Below are positions 53,103 to 64,000 of a stretch of 64,000 bases of DNA, piece after piece. The stretch comes from Polymyxa betae. Taxonomy: Eukaryota; Endomyxa; Phytomyxea; Plasmodiophorida; Plasmodiophoridae. The stretch covers positions 1 to 64,000 of the forward strand of contig RBZT01000620.1 of NCBI GenBank assembly GCA_003693705.1, read 5' to 3'. The notes below the pieces were generated by a model that did not search any database, was not told the DNA's origin, and saw only the letters and a list, made by a program, of their open reading frames with translations. Both the position numbers and the translations under genes were made by a program. Numbering within the stretch: position 1 is the first letter of the stretch; each line of letters starts with the position of its first letter.

Positions 53103-55546
53103 ATGTCATTACCCCTTCAGCTTATCGTCCTATTACTTCTTCTACCGTTATATCAAGCTACAATCCACTGCTCTGTTCATGGTGACACTCACGTTCTTAT
53201 GTCAGATGGTGCTACCAAATATCAGCATCATAGTGCTGGGCTTTTTCGAGCTTTTGCCACTTCCATGAACACAAAACGGCTCGAAGTTCAATGTGAATTC
53301 ACTGACCGGACTACCATTCAATCTCAGATCGTCGATCCACAGATGTCATCATGCCGTTTGAAAGTCGTTGATACTACTCTGGGCTGTGGTATCGATGTTC
53401 GTCATGGTGGTATTGAACAGCCTGGCGTTGGATCTATTATGGGTCGTGATATGCCATTATCGGCTATGAGCCAGGTCCCATTGAATCCTGCTCTTGGTAT
53501 TTCGATCATCCCATTAACCAACAATGGACTTTCGGTTGAAGTCAATTGGAACGGAACCTTGATTCAAGTTATCATGGGAGACCGATTACTACAAGTTCAT
53601 TCGAATATGATTCAGCAATGTCAAGGCTTATGTGGAACATGCTCTGGATCTCAACAACTTCCAAGCATGGACCCAACAGTCCTCACCAACTTCATTGCTC
53701 AATACGCTGTTCAAGCCAACGCTGCTATTCAACCCGATCAGTCTTGCTCGTCTGCCGCTTCATTCTCTGGAAGATTGCTGTCGGGATCATCGCCGCAGCT
53801 GTTCTTGCAGACATCACAGCAATCGCAACAGTACCCGGTTCCAGGATATCGCCCTTCATCTATCAGCGATGCTCTTTATCAGGCACAGTTTGAATCGCGG
53901 CAAGTTTTAATGCAAGTCTTTCAACAATGCAGCAATAACGACCAAGAACGCCTTCAAGTTGATCCTTGGTTTAACAGCTTCGTTGAGGACTGCATGTACG
54001 ACAAATCTCTTGGTCCAGGTTATGAACCAGCAGCGAAAGCTTCAATGGATGCATATGTGACCTGGACTGAATCATTACTTCGTTGGACCCGTCTTAGCAA
54101 AGCTTTAAGCCAAGCTCCTCTCCTACAAGTCTGTGCAGCTTGTATTCCGGTTGTCTGGACAAACTCTATTCAAACCAACTTAATCCTGACTCCAACTGTC
54201 ACTCAGCGACGAGGATCAATGACGTTCCCATTGCGATATTCCAGTACAGCATCTCAGTATTTGGTCCCAGGGAGATTCGTGCAATCTTATTTTGGTCAAA
54301 ACTCCCTGAACTCCGCTTGGAACTCGCCCATCACTCTATCGCCTTTATCGCAGCTTAACTTGCTTCCATTACCTCAGCAGCTGATCTCCAGCCCGATTGT
54401 TGTTGGCCCCGACAGCAATGATCTTACCGCTGGGCAGCTATCATTCAACCCAATGCCAACCCTATCATCCGGTACATGCTCTGTGTTCGACCAGCAGTCC
54501 TTAATGTCGTATGAACAAATGGCTGGGCAGTATGTCAGCAGTGGTCAACTACAGCAACTTCTTCAATCGGTTCAGCAAGGACGTTATCCCTATCTGGCCT
54601 GTGCATTGACTTGTATGGCTGGACCTATGACATCAACATTCTCATCTATGTCATCGCTGGCTTCATCTATTCAACTGCCCGAGGCTGCTATGTTGTGCCC
54701 ATCTCAACAGTATGCTAACGGGTTCGGTAATGGTGTCATGAACAATGGCCTCTCATCGCCTTTCAACTCGTTTAATGGCATCAACCCTTTGATGAATGGC
54801 ATGAACCTGATTAATGGTATCAACTCGCAGAACTTGCTCAACCCGTTCAACAACCTGAATGGCATTTCAAGTTTTAGTGGCCTCAACGGTCTCAATCTTC
54901 CAAATGGCATTAACAGCTTGCCTCTTAGTAACCAGCCATTGAGCAACATTAATGGTCTGAGTCCTTATATGAACAGTAATGGCATGATTCCGAGTCCTTT
55001 ATTGAACAGTAATGGCATGATCCCGNNNNNNNNNNNNNNNNNNNNNNNNNNNNNNNNNNNNNNNNNNNNNNNNNNNNNNNNNNNNNNNNNNNNNNNNNNN
55101 NNNNNNNNNNNNNNNNNNNNNNNNNNNNNNNNTTACTGAACAGTAATGGCATGATTCCGAGTCCTTTACTGAACAGTAATGGCATGATTCCGAGTCCTTT
55201 ATTGAACAGTAATGGCATGAACCCGCTGATGAACAACATCAATGGAATTAATGGTCTGAACGGCATCAACAATTTGAACTCGATTAACGCCCTGAACCCC
55301 ATCAATATGTTAAATGGAGGTAACAGCCTGAATGGCATCAATGGCTTCAATGGCCTCAACAACCTGAATGGCATCAACACTTTGAATGGAAATGGCCTCA
55401 ACAACCTCAACGGCGTCAACAGTTTGAATGGAATCAATGGCGTCAACAGCCTTACTGCTATCAATGGTATCAACAGCATTACTGGCCAGACATCTGGATT
55501 GCAGGTTCTAGGACAGTCTCCAACACAAAGCTCCTTCATCTTCTAA
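53103..55546 (+). CDS. Secreted VWD-like protein with Asn/Gly/Leu repeat tail (interrupted by assembly gap)
   Basis: The signal peptide is LPLQLIVLLLLLPLYQA. The VWD-like half mirrors the gene at 42961-46472: CSVHGDTHVLMSDG, EVQCEFTD, SSCRLKVV, CQGLCGTCSG, QVCAACIPVVWTN. After about residue 500 the tail is dominated by NGINSLNGINGFNGL-type text and a 33-bp repeat coding LLNSNGMIPSP. The 107-base N gap at 55026-55132 falls in that array and breaks the frame, but the frames on each side match the same repeat, so one gene ending at TAA 55544-55546 is the natural reading. The tail is low-complexity, Asn-rich and may be structural or adhesive. No introns are seen, unlike most neighbours. Confidence 0.75.
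54960..55215 (+). repeat. 33-bp coding repeat array with assembly gap
   Basis: The unit AGTCCTTTATTGAACAGTAATGGCATGATTCCG recurs before and after the run of N at 55026-55132. Copies differ by one or two bases. The gap is most likely a collapsed or unresolved part of the same array. Confidence 0.85.
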
Positions 55547-56720
55547 GATGAACTTCTTTATTATTTTTCATTGCATGGATGTAATTTAAATAAAAATCGG
55601 TTAATACCAATTCTTGAGTCTTTCCGAAGAATTAAAATTGTCACTAATACAACTTTGTTGAAAAATAGACGCCTTTAGGACAGTCGTTTATCTTGTCATT
55701 ATCTGCACAAAACTGAGATTTATTGGCTAAAAATGCCACATTTCAGCAGTAATACTAGAAATGGCATTCGGAATGTCGATAAAGTTCAACAAGTATAGAG
55801 TAAGTTCATAGCAGTTGGAATATTTATGTCATCGAAGTTGATTAACATCAGGATATGCGACCTTCATAGTTGGAATTTGCAGCTGTAAAAACTTAAAGGA
55901 AATAGCAAAAGTCTTGCTAATATCAATGGTATAAACACATGTACACAACAGAACCTAGGAATTAGAAAACCGCCTGATTTGGTGCTATTTGCCAGACTGA
56001 TTCTAAAACAACAAAATATTTGATTGTTGCTACAATCCAGTCTAACCAGAGAACAAGCACTCTGACTGTCCCAATGCTGCAATTGCCTTCTAAACATTTG
56101 GTCCTGAATGAGACAACACTGCCAGCTAATAAAAAGACGTCAATTCATGAAAACTGTTGCTGAGCGACATATAAAGAAATGGAGATTGGACATGCCTTAC
56201 CAACGTGCGCCGAAGTATTGAGATAATTGGAGTGCAAAGGCGGTTAGATCATGATAGAGTACAAACAGGATTGTTTGCAATTGCACTATTAAGTACTGTA
56301 GCTAGCGCCTAGCAGCTTCACAAACATCTCTTCTCATAATGACCTTTATGGATTGGATTGTAAACTGGCTTTGACAGAATGTATCCAGAAAGTATCCTGT
56401 CCATTACCTGGTAAACAATCCTTCTCTGCTGATAGACACAAGGTAGTTTCAGCCTGGATACAGCCGACAGCGTCCATTGTATGCCTTATTAGATGAATAT
56501 TGAAAGTAGGTTATGGGCAATATTGCAAATACATTACTGTACTTATAAACATGAATAGATAGAGGTAGAAAGAGAAACGAGTCTTATTTATATTCATAGG
56601 AGTAAAGCATCTAATACCGGACATTAGAGAGAGAAGGACAAGAGAGAGAGAGAGAGAGAGAGAGAGTCTTATTGATATTGTTATCGGTCTTCATATTCAC
56701 ATCAATGCGTTTATATCAAA
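55547..56720. other. Intergenic stretch
   Basis: About 1.2 kb between the VWD-like gene and the TTC38 gene. It holds an AG microsatellite but no supported gene. The minus-strand frame 55864-56097 has no domain. Confidence 0.4.
56641..56666. repeat. (AG)13 microsatellite
   Basis: Thirteen uninterrupted AG dinucleotides, with further short AGAG runs just upstream. Confidence 0.9.
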
Positions 56721-58607
56721 ATGTTGCCATGCTATTGCTCTGATGATCGATTTCAGCATTCTCTTCTGCTGCAGTTTTGTACAACACTGTATCTCAATTT
56801 CGATATCGCTCAAGCAATTAAACATGCTCATCCCCTTAAATTTCAATGCCCTATGATGGCTGTTTTCGTATCTGTAAGCTATATCTTTGTTATGGGCATT
56901 CGAAATATTTTCTCTTTAATTTGCTGCAGTACAATTGACGTATTCTATATTTCTATAACTTTTTGGAGTCGTTTTCCACACACCACTTTACGTTCATGCT
57001 TAATTAGGCACTAACGATCTATTTCGAAGCAAGAGATACTAATGTAATAATAATCTGATAAACAGGGCATATGTGCTCTGGGTGGTCAGCAACTAGATTC
57101 AAATTCTGATCTGACAGCAATCCTTCATTCTACATCCGAATCTGACATCCATCCCATCATCGAGCATCATAAAAGAGCCATAGACCATTATCGTCAACAT
57201 CGACGTCGGCTTGCCATTCAGTCCTGGCTAGAAGTGCTGGCTCACAACCCTGCTGATCTACTGGCTCTGAAATTCCTCACCACAGCTTGCTTCTTCATTG
57301 GAGATGCTGATACGATGGTTGAAGTATGCCAGTCTTCAGTAGAATATATTCCAAGTTCAGATAGACATCATGTATGGGCTATGTTAGCCTTTGCCCTGGT
57401 TGAGAAAGGCGACGCCACCACGGCTGAGAAATATGCTTCTCGTGCATTAAATCGATGTTGTCATTCACCATGGTCTGTTCATGCTCTATGTCATGTTTAT
57501 TTAGAGCAGGGTCGTATTACAGGTTTGTTCTTTCTGAATACTTGCTCTCACACTTTTTTTCGATTCTCGCTTCAATCCTAAACTACTTCATCTTGAGATG
57601 AATTCTGCCTAGCCTGTGAAAGTGCCAGGTTTAACGAGTTTGAACAATTTTCTTCATTGATGTTTCAGCAATTAATTTACACAGATTTGCTGCCTTAATT
57701 GAGACAATGTTTGAAACAAGTCAGACGTGGAATTTTGCTTAGTCATTTCTTTAGATTAATTGCACGGTTGAATGGAGTTTAGGTTTTTGCAATAAAGTTT
57801 TGAGCGGCTCCACCTCGTCTAGCTTTTAATGCTGACTGTTTTCTAACAGAAGGCTTGGAATTATTAACTGGAAATGATCAACAATGGCGCCATCATGAAG
57901 ATCTATCATGTCATATATATTGGCATTGGGCTATATTTAGTTTATATTATGATAATTTTACTGAAGCTCTTGCCATTTATGATCAGGAAGTATTTCCTCG
58001 TGTACTGAAGTCTGCTGGATTCCCGATGGATGTTTCCGATGCTGTTTCTCTACTAATTCGTTTCGATATGGTCGATGTGAACATGGGAGCTCGCTGGACA
58101 GCCTTGAAAGAAGCCATTGGTCATGAAATACCCCATTTCTTGACCTATCCGTTCACTGCATCACATTTCTTCATTCTATCGTATCGAATCTGTGCCCAAT
58201 CTACCGTTGAAAATTTACCCACAGCACTTGATCAAGAACCAAGCAACATATTGACATTGTTTTATTCGGGATTGCAGGCATACATGCACAGGAATTTTGA
58301 AGCAGCGTTTGATAATTTGTTTGCTGTCTTGTCCAGATTACGATGTGTTGGAGGCAGTAATGCACAACGAGACGTCTTTGTGTTGATTTGTATTGATGCG
58401 GCAATGAAATGTGAGAAAGAGCATCTGGCGTTAAGGTTGTTAACTATTCGTACCCCAATCTCAGTTCAGAACAAACTACGAGCTTCTGCATCTTCACGTC
58501 TTAGGCATGACCCCCATCTGGATTATCTTATAATTCCGCCGTCTTCTTCATCTATTGAAGTTGGTGCATTTCGATATAAACTCTCGCAGGACCTTTCAGA
58601 AGAATAG
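56721..58607 (+). CDS. Tetratricopeptide repeat protein, TTC38 family
   Basis: The exons carry NPADLLALKFLTTACFFIG, HSPWSVHALCHVYLEQGRI, LSCHIYWHWAIFSLYYDNF, EALAIYDQEVFPRVL and GGSNAQRDVF. These match the TTC38 family (HAVAHV..., CHNYWHWAL, ALTIYD, GGSNAQRDVF). At least three introns are present, the last a long one between about 57522 and 57850. The N-terminal exon (from 56721, with FDIAQAIKHAHPLKFQCP) is the least certain, and an additional 5' exon is possible. TTC38 proteins are widespread soluble TPR proteins with no settled biochemical role. About 480 residues fits the family size. Confidence 0.85.
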
Positions 58608-58735
58608 ATTGATTCGCTATACGACGGGACATTTCTTTCTTGATCATCTGTGTCGCATTGCATCCTGTTGGCTTCGTTTACACGCTGTAATGTCTTTAAT
58701 TAAATTAGATTGATGTATTAAATATATTACAAAAT

Positions 58736-60258
58736 TTAGACAGTCATTATGAAGCAAGCGATTGAGAGCGCTGCAAAAGTCCATGTTGATAATGATGAGG
58801 TCATAAATGCATGAGATGTGACATCTTGACATTTCGTTGAGCTCGCATCATCTCCTACATTCTGTAATGTCAATGCATTGCCAATCGATTCCACAATTTT
58901 ATCATGTCCAGCATCATCAACACCGCAGATCTTATCTGGGAAAATAGCTCCAAGGCAGACATCATACAGGATTAGACTAACATCAGCCAAACAGCCGGAT
59001 TGAACAACATCGCTGATGAGAGAGTTGTAGAATAGAACCAGATAAGCATTGACATCGGCCATGCGATCAGTAGGTAGACCACGAGATAACAGATTCAGGG
59101 CCAGCTGTATTGTAATACGAGCACGATCGGCATCGCTGAAAACGGCATAAAACTGGGTCAGGTTTGCTGTTCGAATCTCGATCGCCGCTATGAGAACAGA
59201 TCAGATCACAGTCATCAATATATAGAAAGAAACTCGAAACTAAAACCGCATAACCAGATAATGAATGTGATATTACCGAGAAGGAATGCGATTTGTCTGG
59301 TATTGAGCTGATCAATACCGTTTATCATTAGAGCACCAATAAGTCCATCATAATTAGCATCAACTATTGACAGGTTTACAGTAGAGAAATATGATCGGAA
59401 TAGGTCCCGGCTCAGAGCTCCGAATAAATCCACACTAATCGCCTCCGTAACATTACTCAAGTTGGAAATTTCGGTAGCGTTAGTCGAGATCATGTTACTG
59501 CTAGTAGGGATAGTCGAGTTCACGTTACTGCTAGTAACTGGACATGAAATATCACTGGGAACCTGAACATTGGTGACATTCAAGGCATCCAAAGCCCCAT
59601 TGACGGCAATGAGAAGATCACGACGGTCGTTCTGGCCATCATGGCTACATAGCCATGGGTTCAGGATATTCACACATGTTGGAAATTGATCCAGATTGTC
59701 ACTGGTCAGCGACATACATTCGGTATTGGTCCATGCAACAACTGAAGCTAAGTACGAATATAGGAGGCGATCAGCAATTAGATCAGGTTCAACCTCAATA
59801 GATCTCAAACATGGCAATGATGAACGTAGGACTGAGTCCACATCCGCGTAATTACATTGATAGGCGATCATCAGCGCCGATCGTGGATAGAAATGTCGGG
59901 TATCGTTCTGGGTCCGATTACTGCACAATTGATCATATTGGTTGGAGCAGGTTCCAGTATCAGCACATCGTGCTTGATGACGACGTAAGTTCTCAGTGTT
60001 GTGGCGGACGATGCCGAGAAAAGCGGCCAGCTGAGTTCGTGTGAACGTGACATTGAGAAGAGAGATCGCACGGTTCAGGGCAGCGTAGTTGGCATCGATA
60101 TCGGCCGGGGAGTCGGTGAAGACAGCCATGAAGTCGTCATGATCGATGCCAATAGAGTTATTAGATGGAATAAGACAATTGCAGTCAGCAGTAGCTGATA
60201 GCATCATAATAACGAGTATAGATGTAATCAATGTAAGCATTGATCGCATCACGATCAT
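58736..60258 (-). CDS. Secreted protein with GH19 (chitinase)-like pattern, Asn/Thr-rich middle and hydrophobic C-terminus
   Basis: The signal peptide is MLTLITSILVIMMLSATA. Then come RTQLAAFLGIVRHNTEN, HFYPRSALMIAYQCNY and EPDLIADRLLYSYLASVVAW. In GH19 chitinases these positions read as an HETG-bearing helix, YYGRGPLQLSWNYNY and [20 protein letters not shown], so the fold may be shared. The usual catalytic glutamate context HETG is HNTEN here. A glycosylation-rich Asn/Ser/Thr linker follows (many NxS/T sites). A second copy of the start (LNTRQIAFLL plus AAIEIRTANLTQFYAVFSD) is joined through an 87-nt intron. The end TWTFAALSIACFIMTV looks like a GPI signal. The GH19 relationship is inferred from pattern only. 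Confidence 0.6.
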
Positions 60259-60373
60259 CAGGGGTTTAGATATAATTTAGAGTTTTGAAGATAGACATAA
60301 GACAATGAGAGTAGAGCATGACCTGAGAACATATTGAGTCAACTGGGATGTATGTTGATGGGTCAGCATGACG

Positions 60374-61725
60374 TCATGATGTAGATAGTGATGTCTTAAC
60401 CAGATCATAGACAGTAAAGCTGAGTCCAGTAGCAATTGGTCCTTTGATCCAGTTCATAGATAGACCTTTATATAAACCTCGTATTAATCCCTCAGTACGA
60501 TAGATCTCTAATGCCAATGATAATATTGATTGATTTGAACTCGACATCACCTAACATCCGATATATTAACATGATGATAACGTAGGAAATGACATAATTA
60601 ACCTGCATACGTCTACGAATAGTCTCTAATGGATATGAAGCAGATTGGGCCAATAAACCAGCACAAGCACCCATCAAGAATCTATCTGCAGGATGTAGAT
60701 CATGAACCCGTCCTTGAAACAATCTAGACTTCAATGTTTCGAATGTCCAGAAACTAATACCTGCATATGGAACTATACCCTAATTATAACATATTACACA
60801 TTGATAAACATTGATAGAAATGAATAAATGAACATACAAGTAGAGTTGGTAACATTCCTCTATACAGACCCAATATACCACGATCAGTAATGATCTTAGC
60901 TGTGATCTTCTTCAAATGGCCCAGACGACGAACTGGGTGATGCTGGTCCACAGCCATACGTGTTCGTAACAGATCTGAACAGAGATATATGGAAATATTA
61001 TTAGAGAATGGGACTATGATTATATACCTAATGGGTAAGTAGCAATAACAGAAGTAGCACCAGCAGCAGATCCTGATATAAACCTTTCTATACCAGATAT
61101 ATCTCCATTTATATCTCCTCCATATAATTCTATCCATAACTACACATATTCAATATCCATTTCTATCCAATGTCAGAATACAACTCGGAGCTCTTACTCG
61201 TTGAAAACGCTCGAAAGATGAATACCTACGTGATTGAATCAGCAATTAGAAGTGAAGCTGTGTTGGTAAAAGTCCTACTGAATAGCAGCATATGGTATAA
61301 TACGAAGTAAGGTAGCTATATTGCCTTTCCAAAGACCCAATATACCTTCACTTTGAATAATTCTACTAGCTGATCTATATGCAGCTATAAAGCTGAATCT
61401 CTCCAAGTTTGATACCTTTTCTAAAGATTCAGAGGAAGCATAGAGAGTCATGATATTAAAAAGAACGAAGAATGCCTGTTAGAAACTGTAATAATGATTG
61501 AATAAAGATATGCAAATATATGGTATCTATTGCGATAGTAAATAGAATGAGACTAATAGATAAATGCAGAAATATGTTTGATTGTGAATATAAACGAACC
61601 TGATATAATATCTTTACTCTATCAAGTGGTGCTACAGTTGTCTTAGCAATAGCACCAGCTATACCACCAGCTACAAATGATCTCATTCCAGATCCATGAT
61701 CTTTATGGTTGGATTCACCTCCCAT
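60374..61725 (-). CDS. Mitochondrial carrier family protein, CoA-carrier type
   Basis: Three carrier repeats are visible. The first is [26 protein letters not shown] (PxD-x-[KR]) with [10 protein letters not shown]. The second is [25 protein letters not shown] with [15 protein letters not shown]. The third is [24 protein letters not shown] with [27 protein letters not shown] and [12 protein letters not shown] recall the CoA/ADP carriers SLC25A16, SLC25A42 and Leu5. About seven exons join in phase with introns of about 50-130 nt. ATG 61725 begins [11 protein letters not shown]. Location is the mitochondrial inner membrane. Substrate assignment to CoA is inferred from motif resemblance only. 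Confidence 0.85.
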
Positions 61726-61812
61726 TACCAACACCAATAATTAGATCAATGAGTAGATTAACCAATATCTATAATACACAAGAACGAGATGGCATGTATA
61801 ACAAGATCAGCG

Positions 61813-61843
<31 letters not shown>

Positions 61844-61906
61844 GCTTTACCTGCGCATTCCGATCTATTCGTTGAATAATCGTCATAAAACCCATCAAAT
61901 CGAAAT
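61726..61906. promoter_or_regulatory. Divergent promoter region with CT microsatellite
   Basis: Only 181 bp separate the divergent carrier and CZIB-like genes. It contains a pyrimidine tract of CTCTCTGTCTCTGTCTCTG type at about 61814-61844, close to the CZIB start, possibly in its 5' leader. Confidence 0.5.
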
Positions 61907-62655
61907 ATGATACAGGACCTACAGTTGAGTCTGGAACTAGAATCGATCACACAAGTCCAGTTCGATGCCGATTATCTCTGGCACGTACTGGCCCAGTGCA
62001 GCAACTGCCAGGAGAAGATTGAGGATCTGTACTGTCGGGTATCGGTATGATATGTTCTCCATTAACTTTATTGTTTTGGCGCTCACCTTTAGTACGTTTT
62101 CAAGATTTTTTTTTTACATTTTTGGACTTACAGTAAGGCCATTGGTACAATTCAGTTAGAAACTGACCAATTAACATCCCAACTTTTTTTTATGGAATCG
62201 TCAGCAAACTGTCATGAATTATCGTCTCATGTTTCATATCGGTTAACAGATATTCATGTCAGGAAGTTCAACCCATTCCGAATAGTCGTGGTGAAGCAAA
62301 TTGTGTAGTCAAATGTAAATTGTGTGAACGTCATGCTTATATAAAGATTCGGTCTAGCTCCGACCCGATTATTTACACATCAGAACAATCAGGTTGTGTT
62401 ATTTGTACTTGATCTTATCGTATTTTTTCTAATCTGATCTCAGGGAACTATGTGACAGTAGCATCATTTGATTGTCGTGGAGTGATATTAACACGTTGGA
62501 TACCTGAATCTAATCAGCTATCAGCTCAGGGGGTATCTTCTAACGCTGTCTATCACAATCTCGACCTGAACGACGAATTTTTCGAGTACGACGAAGGTGC
62601 TGGAGTCCCAGTATCTATCACTGAAATACGACACCAATTTGTTCCAGGTAAATAA
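61907..62655 (+). CDS. CXXC zinc-binding protein, CZIB/DUF866 family
   Basis: Exon 1 (61907-62038) has YLWHVLAQCSNCQEKIEDLY. Exon 2 (from 62263) has GEANCVVKCKLCERHAYIKI. The last exon has ASFDCRGV and ends ITEIRHQFVPGK. The paired CxxC motifs and the EVTHQFV-like end match the small cytosolic CZIB (C1orf123/DUF866) proteins. These bind zinc and are widespread in eukaryotes, with unclear function. The 224-nt first intron is long for this genome, and a small missed exon inside it is possible. Confidence 0.88.
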
Positions 62656-62712
62656 TAAACAGGCATTGAATGTGCTCAAGGGGTTGTTAGGGCGTTAATA
62701 ATCATCTGTGTA

Positions 62713-64000
<1,288 letters not shown>

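Overview
This is nuclear DNA of a eukaryotic microbe. Almost every gene is cut by short GT-AG introns, mostly 40-60 nt and down to about 25 nt, and several carry an ACTAAC-like branch sequence. Stops TAA, TAG and TGA are all used, so the code is standard. Genes are dense on both strands, often less than 100 bp apart. Centrin and an LRRC51-type leucine-rich protein suggest a flagellated (zoospore-forming) protist. A 7TM-RGS receptor-like protein, an unusual myosin and many secreted low-complexity proteins fit a protist outside the plant, animal and fungal norm. A rhizarian such as a phytomyxid is my best guess, but this is weakly supported. All exon joins below were worked out by eye from splice signals and reading phase.

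Layout. 1-4390 is gene-poor, with a CCCGAAC-type repeat and a decayed adenine-methyltransferase-like relic, then tRNA-His. 4.6-8.1 kb holds two minus-strand genes: a 7TM-RGS protein and a secreted endonuclease/exonuclease/phosphatase (EEP) protein. 9.6-13.9 kb is a 13-exon myosin whose tail is a complete PTEN-like module (phosphatase-like plus C2) with the catalytic Cys replaced by Ser. 14-19.2 kb holds small hypothetical genes, a UEV/Mms2 ubiquitin E2 variant, lipoate synthesis LipB and tRNA-Gln. 19.3-27.4 kb has a DDX41-type helicase convergent with DNA topoisomerase II. 28.4-35.1 kb is a cluster of three RRM RNA-binding proteins with a decayed LINE-type retroelement between the first two.

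35.6-42.8 kb holds a basic charged protein, centrin, two membrane proteins, mitochondrial EF-Tu, a double helix-turn-helix protein and a small secreted Cys-rich protein. 43-46.5 kb is a secreted VWD-like protein with a mucin-type tail. 46.9-50.2 kb has a p47/SEP-UBX cofactor, LRRC51 and enolase. 53.1-55.5 kb holds a second VWD-like protein, with an Asn/Gly/Leu repeat tail and an assembly gap. 56.7-64 kb has a TTC38 homologue, a secreted GH19-like protein, a mitochondrial carrier of the CoA type, a CZIB/DUF866 zinc protein and an NDR-type kinase that runs off the end.

Most genes are unrelated housekeeping functions, as is normal for a eukaryotic chromosome. The most notable object is the myosin-pseudoPTEN fusion. 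The secreted or surface set (the VWD-like pair, the Cys-rich protein, the Pro-rich membrane protein and the GH19-like protein) probably contributes to a cell surface or wall.
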